Assembly: GCF_000723885.1 (NCBI RefSeq)
Contig: NZ_CCDG010000059.1
Coordinates: 1-64,000 of the forward strand
Length of the DNA: 64,000 nt
Direction: 5' to 3'
Source: Paenibacillus camerounensis
GTDB lineage: Bacteria; Bacillota; Bacilli; Paenibacillales; Paenibacillaceae
Shown here: positions 1 to 8,968 of the stretch, piece after piece
Layout: the number at the start of each line of letters is the position of its first letter
How positions within the stretch are numbered: the first letter of the stretch is position 1
Made by a program: the position numbers and the translations under genes
Notes under the pieces: generated by a model
Seen by the model: the letters and a program-made list of their open reading frames with translations, nothing else
Told to the model about the DNA's origin: nothing
Databases searched by the model: none

Positions 1-1
1 A

Positions 2-244
2 TACGAGCGGACGCAGGGAGCTGAGGTTCTGATGGATGAGACCTTCCATCACGGCTGCCTCCGGGAAATGTTCCAAGCCGTCAGTGAGCGGCGCCCGGCT
101 GAAACGGACTGCCGGGACAACATTTACAGTATGGCGATGGTGTTCGGGGCTCTGGAAAGTGCAAGAACCGGCCGCAAGCTGGAAATTGCCGACCTGCTAG
201 GCCAATCCGGCGGAGAGCTGCGGCAGAAGCTGGAATCTGTATAG
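2..244 (+). CDS. Gfo/Idh/MocA family oxidoreductase, C-terminal fragment (cut by window edge)
   Basis: The reading frame is open from base 2 to a TAG at 242-244, so this is the 3' end of a gene that starts outside the window. The visible 80 residues end in a helix with ALESARTGRKLEI, which resembles the closing segment of NAD(P)-dependent sugar or inositol dehydrogenases of the Gfo/Idh/MocA family (inferred by eye). The Rossmann half is not visible, so substrate and cofactor cannot be judged. A strong intrinsic terminator follows within 15 bases, so this is the last gene of its transcript. Confidence 0.65.
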   Translation, partial: YERTQGAEVLMDETFHHGCLREMFQAVSERRPAETDCRDNIYSMAMVFGALESARTGRKLEIADLLGQSGGELRQKLESV

Positions 245-258
245 AATAGAACTTAAAG

Positions 259-304
259 AGGCTGTTCCGTATTCTGCAGAGGTCTGCAGCGGAACAGCCT
301 TTTT
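259..304 (+). terminator. Intrinsic terminator after the oxidoreductase fragment
   Basis: AGGCTGTTCCG at 259-269 pairs perfectly with CGGAACAGCCT at 290-300, and a short T run follows. It ends transcription of the truncated first gene and separates it from the convergent DUF1657 gene. Confidence 0.85.
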
Positions 305-324
305 ACTGTATCTATTAATTAACG

Positions 325-531
325 TTAAAATCCCCGGTACTGCGGCTCCTCCTTCTCAAGCTGGGCTACCCGGCCTTCAACCTGCTCCACGATCTGCTGG
401 GTCTGCCCGGCAGCATTAGTGAACATTGTTTTGGCTTCTTCGTTCTGGGTCTCCATAGCGAACTGTTCGAGGCTGGCCTGAGCACTTTTGAGTGAAGAGA
501 GGCAGGTCTTCACTTGTGAGGCAACGGTCAT
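325..531 (-). CDS. DUF1657 domain protein
   Basis: Sixty-eight residues, predicted all-helical and without membrane segment or signal peptide. The length and the pattern SLEQFAMETQNEEAK fit the small DUF1657 family, which in Bacillales is found beside spoVA and DUF421 genes and is linked to spores. The start is set by GGAGG placed 8 bases before the ATG at 531. The gene is divergent from the DUF421 gene at 706, whose C-terminal tail looks like the same domain (LELFSLSTVNPEAK). A sigma-G-like promoter lies upstream. The biochemical role of the family is not established. Confidence 0.8.
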   Translation of the reverse strand: MTVASQVKTCLSSLKSAQASLEQFAMETQNEEAKTMFTNAAGQTQQIVEQVEGRVAQLEKEEPQYRGF

Positions 532-575
532 ATTGTAATCCTCCTTGTGATTAAAGTTGTACAGACTTGTATACC

Positions 576-606
576 TAGTATCGGCTGCGTAACGGAAGAT
601 GATTCA
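576..606 (-). promoter_or_regulatory. Candidate sigma-G (forespore) promoter for the DUF1657 gene
   Basis: Read on the minus strand: TGAATCA (606-600), a 17-base spacer, then GATACTA (582-576), about 45 bases before the start codon at 531. The Bacillus subtilis sigma-G pattern is roughly TGAATA, 17-18 bases, CATACTA. The site deviates at one position in each box. This agrees with a spore role but is only a pattern match. Confidence 0.45.
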
Positions 607-705
607 GGAAATGATCTAACCTATAGGGAGTAAATCCCCCCTCTTTTGACAAATAATGAATAGGACACAGGTACGACAAAGCTCTTATTCACAGGGGGAA
701 TCCAA

Positions 706-1566
706 ATGCCGGATTGGTTAGAGGTTATGGTAAGAACTATATTTGCTGTAGTGGTCTTGTTCTTTTTGATTAAGCTGCTTGGTAAAAGACAGGTGTCCCA
801 GCTCTCCTTCTTTGAGTATATAACAGGGATAACCATCGGGAATCTGGCTGCTTACATCTCGCTGGATACGGATAATACGTGGCATCTGGGGTTTCTGGCC
901 CTCTTTGTATGGGTTGCCTTTTCGCTGGGCATTGAGTTCCTGCAGATCAAGAGTAAAAAGGCCCGCGATTTCATCGACTTCAAGTCCACCGTGCTGATCA
1001 AGGACGGCAAGATTCTGGAGAGCAACATGCGCAAAGAAAAGCTGACGACCGATGAGCTGCTTGAAGGACTGCGGAAAAAGGATGTTTTTACAGTTGCAGA
1101 TGTGGAATTTGCCATTATGGAGTCGGACGGTGCCATTAATGTGCTGCTTACAAGAGAGAATCAGCCGCTTACCCCAAAGCATCTTGGGATTAAGGTAGCT
1201 CCGGAGAAGGAGACACAGGCTGTTATTATGGACGGAAAAATACTGGATCAGCCTCTGGATGATCTGAATCTGACACGCGGCTGGCTGAATATGCAGCTAG
1301 AAAAGCTGGGGCTGACGGTGGAGAATGTTTTTCTCGGACAGGTGGATTCCTACGGGGAGCTGACAGTTGATCTGTATGCAGATAAGGTGCAGGTGCCGCA
1401 GTCCCAGGAAAAGCCCCAGCTGTATGCCCTCCTGAAAAAATGCGAAGCGGACCTGGAGCTGTTCAGCCTGTCAACAGTTAATCCGGAGGCGAAGCAGCTG
1501 TATGAGGATTGCTCGGTAAAGCTGCAGCGCCTGATACAGGAGCTTAAACCGTTTATTCAAAGTTAG
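706..1566 (+). CDS. DUF421 membrane protein with C-terminal DUF1657-like domain (2Duf-type)
   Basis: A 286-residue protein. Three membrane segments lie at about 8-24, 36-51 and 59-77, with the DUF421 (YetF family) motif KLLGKRQVSQLS at 23-34 after the first. A soluble middle domain follows. Residues about 238-283 match the neighbouring DUF1657 protein in spacing and residues (LELFSLSTVNPEAKQLY here, LEQFAMETQNEEAKTMF there). DUF421 plus DUF1657 in one chain is the architecture called 2Duf in SpoVA-2mob operons, where it raises spore wet-heat resistance. No spoVA gene lies beside it here; a gerA-type operon follows instead. The function in this strain is therefore inferred. Confidence 0.75.
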   Translation: MPDWLEVMVRTIFAVVVLFFLIKLLGKRQVSQLSFFEYITGITIGNLAAYISLDTDNTWHLGFLALFVWVAFSLGIEFLQIKSKKARDFIDFKSTVLIKDGKILESNMRKEKLTTDELLEGLRKKDVFTVADVEFAIMESDGAINVLLTRENQPLTPKHLGIKVAPEKETQAVIMDGKILDQPLDDLNLTRGWLNMQLEKLGLTVENVFLGQVDSYGELTVDLYADKVQVPQSQEKPQLYALLKKCEADLELFSLSTVNPEAKQLYEDCSVKLQRLIQELKPFIQS

Positions 1567-1576
1567 TCACGCTTAG

Positions 1577-1596
1577 ACCGGCACAGCTGCCGGTCT
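1577..1596 (+). terminator. Short hairpin after the DUF421 gene
   Basis: GACCGGCA, loop CAGC, TGCCGGTC, followed by TTGTTGG. The stem is perfect but the T tract is poor, so it is a weak terminator or a processing hairpin between the DUF421 gene and gerA. Confidence 0.4.
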
Positions 1597-1624
1597 TGTT
1601 GGCTGTGTGCAGGTGGGCAGCAGG

Positions 1625-1654
1625 TGTATATTTCCAGTGAGGCTTGGCAAACTA
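1625..1654 (+). promoter_or_regulatory. Candidate sigma-G promoter for the ger operon
   Basis: TGTATA at 1625-1630, a 17-base spacer, and CAAACTA at 1648-1654, about 40 bases before the gerA start at 1694. Each box differs from the sigma-G pattern (TGAATA, CATACTA) at one base. GerA-type operons are forespore-transcribed in Bacillus subtilis, which supports the call. Confidence 0.5.
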
Positions 1655-1693
1655 AGCCAGATTCAAATTTATGCTGAAGGAGGCGGGAAAGCG

Positions 1694-3142
1694 ATGGCGG
1701 CAAGCGTTCTGGATGCGATTAAAGAGCAGCTGCACGGCAGCAGTGATGCAGTCTACCAGTCGATTAACATTCACGGGCAGCCCTGCATGCTGATCTACAT
1801 CCCGTCCATTGTGGATACGCTCAGTCTGCAGGAATTTGTTGCTTCCCCGCTGAAGGCCGAGGCCAATGCCGAGCCGGACTGGCCCGGATTTCTGAAGCGG
1901 CTGGATCACGGGTCAGCCTTTGCTATTCCTTACATCAAGGTATATGACATTGACAGGGCGGTGGAGCTGGCGGTCAGCGGAAATGCAGTGCTGTGTATCG
2001 AGGGTATGCCTTTTCTCTATTATTTTGAAATTACCCATTATCAGAAGCGGGCTGTATCTGAATCACAGAATGAGCTGGTGGTTATCGGGCCGCAGGAAGC
2101 CTTCATTGAGGATGTGGCAACCAATCTGTCCCTGCTGCGCCATATCATTAAGCATGCCGATCTGAAGACCAAGCATTTCTCCATCGGAAAATATACTAAA
2201 ACCGACGTGTACCTGGTTTACATTGAGGGTCTCTACAAGCCGGAAATTCTCGCTGAGATTGAGGAGGTTCTGGTTAATCTGAATATGGACGGGGCCCTGG
2301 GCATCAGCTATATCGCCGAGCATGTGAAGCAGGGCAAGTTCTCTCCGTTTCCGGTATTCCAGTATACAGAACGTCCTGATTCTGTAGCTGCCTCTCTGAT
2401 GGAAGGCCGTGTCGGTATATTACAGGACGGAACACCCTCCGCGCTGCTGACTCCGGTAACCTTTATGTCGCTGCTGCAGTCGTCAGAGGACTACTATCAG
2501 AGCTTTTATGCAGGCAGCTGGATCCGGATGGTCCGTTTTTTATTTTCAATAATAGCCTTGGTGCTTCCAGCCTTTTATGTAGCGGTAACCACGTTTCATT
2601 CGCAGATTGTTCCGTCTGACCTGCTGCTGACGATTGCGGCAGCACGAGAAAATATTCCCTTCTCTGCCCTTACGGAAGCACTTATTATGGAGCTGACCTT
2701 TGAAGCGCTGAGGGAAGCCGGAACCCGGATTCCCAAACCCGTCGGCCAGACAGTCTCTATTATCGGAGGGATCGTTATCGGCCAGGCAGCAGTGCAGGCA
2801 GGCATTGTATCTGCCCCGATGGTCATTGTAGTCTCCATTACAGGCATAGCCTCGTATATCATTCCGCATCTGGAGCTTGGGCTGACCTTCCGGCTGCTGC
2901 GTTTCGTGCTGCTCGTGCTTGGCGGTACTATGGGACTGCTTGGCGTTATCGTAGCTGTCTTCATTATTTACGGGCATCTGGTTCATTTAAAATCATTCGG
3001 CACTCCTTACATGCAGCCAATAGCCCCGCTGATTCTGGAGGACTGGAAGGATACGCTGCTTCGTGTACCTAATCCGTTCATGACCAGGCGGAGCAGCTCC
3101 TTCACCGGCAGTAAAAATGACAGGAGGCAGAGACCGAAATGA
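1694..3142 (+). CDS. GerA family spore germination protein (receptor A subunit)
   Basis: A 482-residue inner-membrane subunit of a germinant receptor. The N-terminal half is soluble and cytosolic. From about residue 276 there are several membrane segments, with the family hallmark RIPKPVGQTVSIIGGIVIG near 345. The open frame reaches back to 1607, but AAGGAGG at 1679-1685 sets the ATG at 1694. It overlaps the gerC-type gene by four bases and heads a three-gene receptor operon (A-C-B). The germinant cannot be read from sequence. The family assignment is firm. Confidence 0.93.
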   Translation: MAASVLDAIKEQLHGSSDAVYQSINIHGQPCMLIYIPSIVDTLSLQEFVASPLKAEANAEPDWPGFLKRLDHGSAFAIPYIKVYDIDRAVELAVSGNAVLCIEGMPFLYYFEITHYQKRAVSESQNELVVIGPQEAFIEDVATNLSLLRHIIKHADLKTKHFSIGKYTKTDVYLVYIEGLYKPEILAEIEEVLVNLNMDGALGISYIAEHVKQGKFSPFPVFQYTERPDSVAASLMEGRVGILQDGTPSALLTPVTFMSLLQSSEDYYQSFYAGSWIRMVRFLFSIIALVLPAFYVAVTTFHSQIVPSDLLLTIAAARENIPFSALTEALIMELTFEALREAGTRIPKPVGQTVSIIGGIVIGQAAVQAGIVSAPMVIVVSITGIASYIIPHLELGLTFRLLRFVLLVLGGTMGLLGVIVAVFIIYGHLVHLKSFGTPYMQPIAPLILEDWKDTLLRVPNPFMTRRSSSFTGSKNDRRQRPK

Positions 3143-4299
3143 AGCTGCTCAGGCTGGGAATGGCTCTGCTGCTGTTGTTTAGCCTGACCGGCTGCTGGTC
3201 CAAGCTTGAGCTGGATGAGCTGACATTTATTTTCGGCATGTATGTTGACTCCGGGAAAGAGCCTGAAACTGTGGAATTAACCATCAGCACACCGCTGCCG
3301 AACCGCTTAGTATCAGGTACTCAAGGCGGAACTTCCCAGGGCAAAAGCTATTCGACCGTTACTAAAACGGCCCACAGCATTACCGATGCTATCATTATGA
3401 TTCAAACGGATCTGTCCCGGCGTCTGGAAATTTCACATATTAAGGCGATTGTCATCGGTCAAGAGTATGCGGCGAACGGGATACATGAACTGCTTGAGTG
3501 GTGTAAGCGGCAGCCTGAGATTCCGCAGGGAACTTATATTATGGCGGCTCCGGGTAAGGCCAGTGAGGTCGCCAGGCTGTCCGCGGTCTATGAGCAGCTT
3601 CCGGATCAGGTGCTGAGAAACTTTTCCGAGCTGAATCTGACCTATGCTACAACGATCAGAGATTGCCTGCTGGCAGAGGCTAACAATATGGGATATGCCA
3701 TGAACTATCTTTCGTTTGGCGTGAAGCCGGATGAGAAGGATCAGGGGGAGCCGGTGAAATGGGCAGGCGTGCAGGGGGTCATGCTCTTCAATGGTATGAA
3801 AAAGACAGGAACGCTAAACAGTGACGAGAGCAGGGCGCTTTCCTGGGCCGCGGGAGATCTCTCCGGACATCTATCCCTTCCAATGTACACGGTAGTCTGG
3901 AATGAGCAGGACAGCAAAGGCAAAGCCAGCGCTCTTTTTTATAGTGATACTGTATCCAGAAAGGTACAAATGACAGCAGACGGGCCTGTTTTTCATATCA
4001 GGTTGAAGGGGAAGGCCAGCGTTACTCTTTTTGACGACAATAATACAGATGAGGCAGTGGATCACAACCGCCTGATTCAATCCAAGCTTGAGGAGAGAAT
4101 TAAATCAGAAGTAAAAAAAGCGCTGGAGCATACTCAGGAGGCGGGATCAGATGTCCTGCAGCTTGGGATGCTGCTTGAATGGAACCACCCCAAGGAATGG
4201 AAGAAGCTGAAGGAACGCTGGAGTGACTATTATGCTGACAGGGCGAGAATTGTCGTGAAGACAGATATAAGCATTGTTGATTTTGGGGCAAGCAAATAA
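3139..4299 (+). CDS. Ger(x)C family germination lipoprotein (receptor C subunit)
   Basis: A 386-residue lipoprotein. The signal peptide ends in lipobox LTGC with the lipid-bearing Cys at residue 19, followed by WSKLELDEL, which is typical of Ger(x)C proteins. The rest is soluble and faces the outer side of the spore inner membrane in this family. The ATG overlaps the gerA stop (ATGA), so the two are translationally coupled. The C subunit lies between A and B, whereas gerA of Bacillus subtilis runs A-B-C. Confidence 0.92.
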   Translation: MKLLRLGMALLLLFSLTGCWSKLELDELTFIFGMYVDSGKEPETVELTISTPLPNRLVSGTQGGTSQGKSYSTVTKTAHSITDAIIMIQTDLSRRLEISHIKAIVIGQEYAANGIHELLEWCKRQPEIPQGTYIMAAPGKASEVARLSAVYEQLPDQVLRNFSELNLTYATTIRDCLLAEANNMGYAMNYLSFGVKPDEKDQGEPVKWAGVQGVMLFNGMKKTGTLNSDESRALSWAAGDLSGHLSLPMYTVVWNEQDSKGKASALFYSDTVSRKVQMTADGPVFHIRLKGKASVTLFDDNNTDEAVDHNRLIQSKLEERIKSEVKKALEHTQEAGSDVLQLGMLLEWNHPKEWKKLKERWSDYYADRARIVVKTDISIVDFGASK

Positions 4300-4323
4300 A
4301 CGATCGGAAACAGGAGGGGGGCA

Positions 4324-5415
4324 ATGCGTACAACGAACTGGCAGATTTTCCGCTTCAGTCTGGTTTATTTTAACTCGCAGACCTCTATATTTCTGATCCC
4401 CGTCATTGTATCCGGTTCTGGCTATCAGGGCTGGATATCAATTCTGTTCGGCAGTGCAATGTCGGTGGTCCTGCTGTTTTTTATGATTAAGGCCGGAAAG
4501 TTGAAGACAGGGGACTCCTGGATAGATTTTGGCAGCCAGTTTATGGGCAAATGGGGACATCGTGTGCTGGTGTTGTTACTGTTATGCTGGTGCGTATACT
4601 ATACTTCTTACGATATAGAAAATTTTGTGCTGTTCTTCGGATCGAATTATATGCGGGGCACCCCTCCGCTGTTTATTCAGCTTGCCATCGGCATAGTCAT
4701 CGCGTATACGGCGGCTAAGGGGGCGGCTACGATAATCTATATGGCAGACGGCGTTTTCCTGCTGTTAATTGCCACTACTTTTTTTTCACTGTATCTGTTT
4801 TTGCCCAATGCCAATTTTCAGATGCTTCCGGCTTTTATTCACTACTTTGATCCGGGCACAACAATTAAGGATGCCGTCACAGTTACTTCATGGTTCGCGG
4901 AATGGGTGGTACTCCTGTTTGTCGCGCCAGAGCTTAAGATCAACTATAGCTTTATGAAAAAGGTTCTGCTGGCTGAATTCGTATTGACGGTGCTCGTTCT
5001 GGCCGGTTGGGCGCTTACTATGCTGAACTTCGGACCGCATCTCGGAAAAGACGTTCAGTATCCTTACCTTGATATGGTGCGCAGTTCGTCGCATGACGAT
5101 ATTATGGGTAATCTGGACCCGATTCTGATCGGCATCTGGTCCGCCTCCATGTTCATTCACAGCTCCTTTATGATCTATGCAGCCAGTAAGTGCGCCCTGT
5201 ACCTGACGAAGCAGAAGGGGAAAAAGCTGATGGTACCATTCCTGGTCTTCTGTTCAATACTCATCGCCTACCTGTATTCCCGCAGCATAACCAGATATTA
5301 CAGTGATTTTAATTCATTCCTGGTGGTTATACTCTGGCTGGTTGTGGAGTGCATTCCCGTCTATTACACTATGGCTGCGTTCATCAAATCCAGAATAAAT
5401 AAGCCTGCCAGCTGA
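4324..5415 (+). CDS. GerB family germination permease (receptor B subunit)
   Basis: A 363-residue integral membrane protein with about ten hydrophobic segments, of the GerAB/ArcD-like amino acid-polyamine-cation superfamily. In known receptors the B subunit forms the germinant-binding pocket in the spore inner membrane. A strong CAGGAGGGGGG site sits just before the ATG. It is the last gene of the operon. No clear terminator was seen in the 94 bases before the moxR-type gene. Confidence 0.92.
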   Translation: MRTTNWQIFRFSLVYFNSQTSIFLIPVIVSGSGYQGWISILFGSAMSVVLLFFMIKAGKLKTGDSWIDFGSQFMGKWGHRVLVLLLLCWCVYYTSYDIENFVLFFGSNYMRGTPPLFIQLAIGIVIAYTAAKGAATIIYMADGVFLLLIATTFFSLYLFLPNANFQMLPAFIHYFDPGTTIKDAVTVTSWFAEWVVLLFVAPELKINYSFMKKVLLAEFVLTVLVLAGWALTMLNFGPHLGKDVQYPYLDMVRSSSHDDIMGNLDPILIGIWSASMFIHSSFMIYAASKCALYLTKQKGKKLMVPFLVFCSILIAYLYSRSITRYYSDFNSFLVVILWLVVECIPVYYTMAAFIKSRINKPAS

Positions 5416-5509
5416 TTGCAGCGACTTATGTATTATAAAATGGATGCGCTTTCTGGTATGATTAAGCTTTAGTACATACCTTATAGACGATAGGATGGTG
5501 GAATGCTTC

Positions 5510-6487
5510 ATGAATATTCAAGAGGCTGGCAGGCTGATCAGCTCTATCCGCAGCAATCTCTCAAAGGTTATCGTAGGAAAAGAAGCCGGTGTGGACCTGC
5601 TGCTCACGGCGCTGCTGGCAAACGGCCACGTGCTGCTGGAGGATGTCCCGGGTACCGGAAAAACACTGCTGGCGAAGACACTTGCCCGGTCTCTGGACTG
5701 CCCGTTCAAAAGAATTCAGTTCACCCCGGATTTATTGCCCTCTGATCTGAGCGGAATCAATTACTACAATCAGAAGACCGGTGAATTTGAATTCCGGCCT
5801 GGTCCGGTGTTTGCCAGTATTTTGCTGGCGGATGAGATCAACCGTGCGACTCCGCGGACACAATCCAGCCTGCTGGAATGCATGGAGGAGCGCCAGATTA
5901 CCATCGACGGCGTAACGCATGGGCTGGAAGCACCTTTTCTCGTTATAGCAACCCAGAATCCGGTTGACAGCCAGGGAACCTTTCCGCTTCCGGAAGCACA
6001 GCTGGACCGGTTCCTGCTGCGGATAACGACCGGTTATCCTGCTTTTGAGGAGGGCGTGCAGATTCTTCAGCGGTTCCGCCTGAACAATCCGCTGGAGGAT
6101 ACCGGCGCTGTTGCGGATGCCCGTCAGATTCAGGAGGTCCAGCGCCTGACTGCTGAAGTCAATATCAGCGATGATCTGCTGGCTTATATGATACGGATTG
6201 TAGAAGCGACCCGCAAAGCCCAATCTGTCAAGCTCGGTGCGAGTCCACGTGCAGGCTTTGCGCTGCTGCGCGCATCACAGGGCTATGCCTTAATCCAGGG
6301 CCGGAGTTATGTCATTCCTGATGATATTAAGGCTGTGGCGGGACCCGTTCTCGCGCACCGTCTGGTCCTCCAGCGCGGTCCCGGATCACGGGAGGGGCAG
6401 GCTGCAGAGGTTGTGCAGCAGATCCTCCGCGAAGTGGAGGTTCCGGCCGAGCCTGTATCGGCAGCCAGAGGCGGAAGGGGGGAGTAG
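5510..6487 (+). CDS. MoxR family AAA+ ATPase
   Basis: A 325-residue ATPase. Walker A is EDVPGTGKT (near residue 46) and Walker B is LLADEINRA (near 106). Sensor and lid regions follow (ATQNPV, LPEAQLDRFLLR), as in MoxR chaperone-like ATPases. An in-frame ATG exists at 5495, but GGTGG eight bases before the ATG at 5510 makes the latter the better start. It leads a tight cluster with a DUF58 protein and a DUF4129 protein. In this family the ATPase is thought to help assemble or activate partner proteins, usually von Willebrand-fold DUF58 proteins. Confidence 0.9.
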   Translation: MNIQEAGRLISSIRSNLSKVIVGKEAGVDLLLTALLANGHVLLEDVPGTGKTLLAKTLARSLDCPFKRIQFTPDLLPSDLSGINYYNQKTGEFEFRPGPVFASILLADEINRATPRTQSSLLECMEERQITIDGVTHGLEAPFLVIATQNPVDSQGTFPLPEAQLDRFLLRITTGYPAFEEGVQILQRFRLNNPLEDTGAVADARQIQEVQRLTAEVNISDDLLAYMIRIVEATRKAQSVKLGASPRAGFALLRASQGYALIQGRSYVIPDDIKAVAGPVLAHRLVLQRGPGSREGQAAEVVQQILREVEVPAEPVSAARGGRGE

Positions 6488-6490
6488 CCC

Positions 6491-7573
6491 ATGTCCCTTC
6501 CCTGGCTTATTATGAGCACACTGCTGCTGCTGGTGTTCGTGTCAGTGATTTACCAGCGCAGCGCACTCAAAAATCTCAGCTATACCCGTTATTTCTCTGC
6601 ATCTACTGTCTATCAGGGGGAACAGATAGAGATGGTAGAGGAGATTGCCAACGGCAAGCTGCTGCCGCTCCCCTGGCTGCGTCTGGAATCCAGTATTGCC
6701 CGGGGGCTTGAATTCGGCAGCCAGGAGAACCTGGGGGTCAGCAGCGGGGAGATCTACCAGAATCATATCAGCCTGTTCTATCTGCGGTCTTACCGGCATA
6801 TCAAGCGCCGGCATCAGATCCGGTGTGAACAGCGCGGCCTGTTCCGGCTGGAATCGGTAACGATGACGACCGGAGACTTCTTCGGCATGAGCCGCCGAAG
6901 CCAAATGTTTCCGCTGCAGCTGGAGCTGCTGGTATATCCGGCAATGATGGATGTCTATGAGCTGCCTTTGCCTGTCCACAGCTGGCTCGGTGAGCTGCCG
7001 GTCAAGCGCTGGATCGTAGAGGACCCGTTCCTGACGGCCGGAACCCGGGAGTACAGGCCGGGAGACTCACTCGGCGGGATGAACTGGAAGGCTACTGCCC
7101 GGACCGGCAGGATGCAGGTGCATCAGAAGGATCACACCGCCGATGCCAGGCTGATTATCTGTCTGAATGTGGAAATCAGCGACGCGATGTGGCGCAATAT
7201 TACAGATAAAGAACGGATTGAGCTGGGTATCCGCTATGCGGCAACAGTAGCGGAGTATGCAGCCGGACACGGTCTTGAAGTCGGACTGATGTCTAACGGA
7301 AGGCTGGACGGAGAGAATGATCCTGTAAATGCCGGTCCGACGGGAAGCCTGCCGGAAATGCTGGGACTACTGGCCCGGCTGCAGCTGGACCGTACGATTC
7401 CGATGTCGCGGCTGCTGGAGCTTGAAGCTGAGGGCAGTCCGTCTGACAATGACTACCTCATCATCAGCTGCCACAGGGGTGCTGAGCTTGATCTTGCGGC
7501 AGAGGAGCTTAGGCTGCTCGGAAACGGCATTGCCTGGCTTGATATTCCCGGTGAAGGGAGGAATAGCGCATGA
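6491..7573 (+). CDS. DUF58 domain protein
   Basis: A 360-residue protein with one clear N-terminal membrane segment (about 4-21) and a large soluble part. The DUF58 hallmark YRPGDSLGGMNWKATAR starts near residue 187; the usual form is YxxGDxxRxIxWxxxAR, so the family Arg is Gly here. It begins three bases after moxR and overlaps the next gene by four. MoxR and DUF58 proteins are partners in many bacteria, in envelope stress or cell-wall processes. The function here is inferred from that association. Confidence 0.88.
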   Translation: MSLPWLIMSTLLLLVFVSVIYQRSALKNLSYTRYFSASTVYQGEQIEMVEEIANGKLLPLPWLRLESSIARGLEFGSQENLGVSSGEIYQNHISLFYLRSYRHIKRRHQIRCEQRGLFRLESVTMTTGDFFGMSRRSQMFPLQLELLVYPAMMDVYELPLPVHSWLGELPVKRWIVEDPFLTAGTREYRPGDSLGGMNWKATARTGRMQVHQKDHTADARLIICLNVEISDAMWRNITDKERIELGIRYAATVAEYAAGHGLEVGLMSNGRLDGENDPVNAGPTGSLPEMLGLLARLQLDRTIPMSRLLELEAEGSPSDNDYLIISCHRGAELDLAAEELRLLGNGIAWLDIPGEGRNSA

Positions 7574-8907
7574 GCAGCAGGGTAGGTGAGCCGGTTATGG
7601 CTTCCTTAAGATTATGGCTGGCCTGTCTGATTGAAGGATTACTGTTTCTTCCGCTCTGGATCTTCCTTCAGGTATATCTGCAGTCCGGTCAGGCTTCGTT
7701 GCCGTGGTACTGTATTCTGCCGGTATTATCCTTGGCCGGCGTACTAATGCGGCATGTGTTCAAGCGCAGATGGATGCAGATTCTGGCCTCGCTTCCCCTT
7801 GGGGCAGCAGCAGGATTAATAGTAGGGGGAATGGAGCCTGATGCCATTCCGTTTATGGTTGTCAGTGCACTATTCGCGTATCTGGGAATGAACGCGGCTA
7901 ACCGGGAGCATGGGATCAAAACCTATGCGATCGGCCTCATGGTATATTTTGCAGCGGTCATTATTTATGCAAGGGTTCCTGAGCTTCAGCATAGTCTGAC
8001 TCTGTTGACCTGGTGCGGCGGAGTTTGTCTTGTGCTGGCCCTGCTGAATACTAATACCAGCTTCATGAACTATAATATATTCGCTGCAGGAACCAAACGT
8101 CTGCCTCCCGGAATGCGGCGGTATAACCGGATGTTCATGCTGATCTTTATTATCGCAGCGGTATTATTAGCTTCCGGGGCCGTTAAAGCAATCGCAACGG
8201 TAGCGTTAGGTGCCGTTTATACACTGTTTGGTTTGCTCTCCAGGCTATTCTCCAAGTCAGAGGACGTCCCGTTAACCCGTCAGGACATGCCTTCGTCACA
8301 AGAGTTTTTGCAATTCGAAAAGAAAGAGCCCGGATTGCTGTCAGCAATTCTGGATGTGCTCTTCTATGGGCTTGCGGCTGTAATCGTTATCGCTGCTTTA
8401 TATTTCGGCCTGCGCTGGCTGTACAGGAACAGCACCGGTATTTTCCGCCGGGCGGTTGATGCACTGCTGAGCATGCTGCGCAGGGAAAATAAGCAGGAGC
8501 AGGCTGCTTATCAGGATGAAGAGGTGAGTATTTTTGCCTGGGAGAAAACGGTGCAGAATTTCCGTGAGTACTGGCGCAGCCGGCTGAAGAGCGGAAGCAG
8601 GAGTGACCGTTGGGAGGCTATGGAGGGCAGCCGGGAGCGGGTGCGCTGGCTGTACCGGCACTGGCTGACGGCCAGAGCGTCTGAAGGTTATGAGGTCAAA
8701 GCCTACCTGACTCCCAAGGAGACCGGTGACGACATTGCTGAGTGGTCGGGAGGCAGGAAGCAGAACCGCAAAGGGGATCGCAGCGGCAGCGAGGCTTCTC
8801 CTGCAGAGCTGCTGCAGCTGTATAATGAAGCGAGATATGGCCAGACAGCCGGTTCAGGCAAGGAAGATGTGCTACTGGAGCAGCTGAAAAAACAGCTGAA
8901 GCTGTGA
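7570..8907 (+). CDS. Membrane protein with C-terminal DUF4129-like domain
   Basis: A 445-residue protein with about six hydrophobic segments in residues 10-230, another near 260-280, and a charged cytosolic tail with the pattern typical of DUF4129 (ERVRWLYRHWLTARASEGY, then ELLQLYNEARYGQ). It overlaps the DUF58 gene by four bases. In related clusters this protein is followed by, or fused to, a TgpA-type transglutaminase. No transglutaminase triad is visible here, and the next genes face the other way. Confidence 0.7.
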   Translation: MSSRVGEPVMASLRLWLACLIEGLLFLPLWIFLQVYLQSGQASLPWYCILPVLSLAGVLMRHVFKRRWMQILASLPLGAAAGLIVGGMEPDAIPFMVVSALFAYLGMNAANREHGIKTYAIGLMVYFAAVIIYARVPELQHSLTLLTWCGGVCLVLALLNTNTSFMNYNIFAAGTKRLPPGMRRYNRMFMLIFIIAAVLLASGAVKAIATVALGAVYTLFGLLSRLFSKSEDVPLTRQDMPSSQEFLQFEKKEPGLLSAILDVLFYGLAAVIVIAALYFGLRWLYRNSTGIFRRAVDALLSMLRRENKQEQAAYQDEEVSIFAWEKTVQNFREYWRSRLKSGSRSDRWEAMEGSRERVRWLYRHWLTARASEGYEVKAYLTPKETGDDIAEWSGGRKQNRKGDRSGSEASPAELLQLYNEARYGQTAGSGKEDVLLEQLKKQLKL

Positions 8908-8968
8908 TCTTTAGCTGTGATCTCTAAAGGTAAGCAGGGTTGCTGCAGCAGGCAACAGATTACGCGGG

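Noticed and set aside
2546..2986. Long antisense frames inside gerA, and similar ones at 718-1182, 5732-6223, 42528-43127 and 57221-57889
   Set aside because: They lie wholly opposite well-supported genes, lack ribosome sites and show no family features; they are codon-bias shadows.
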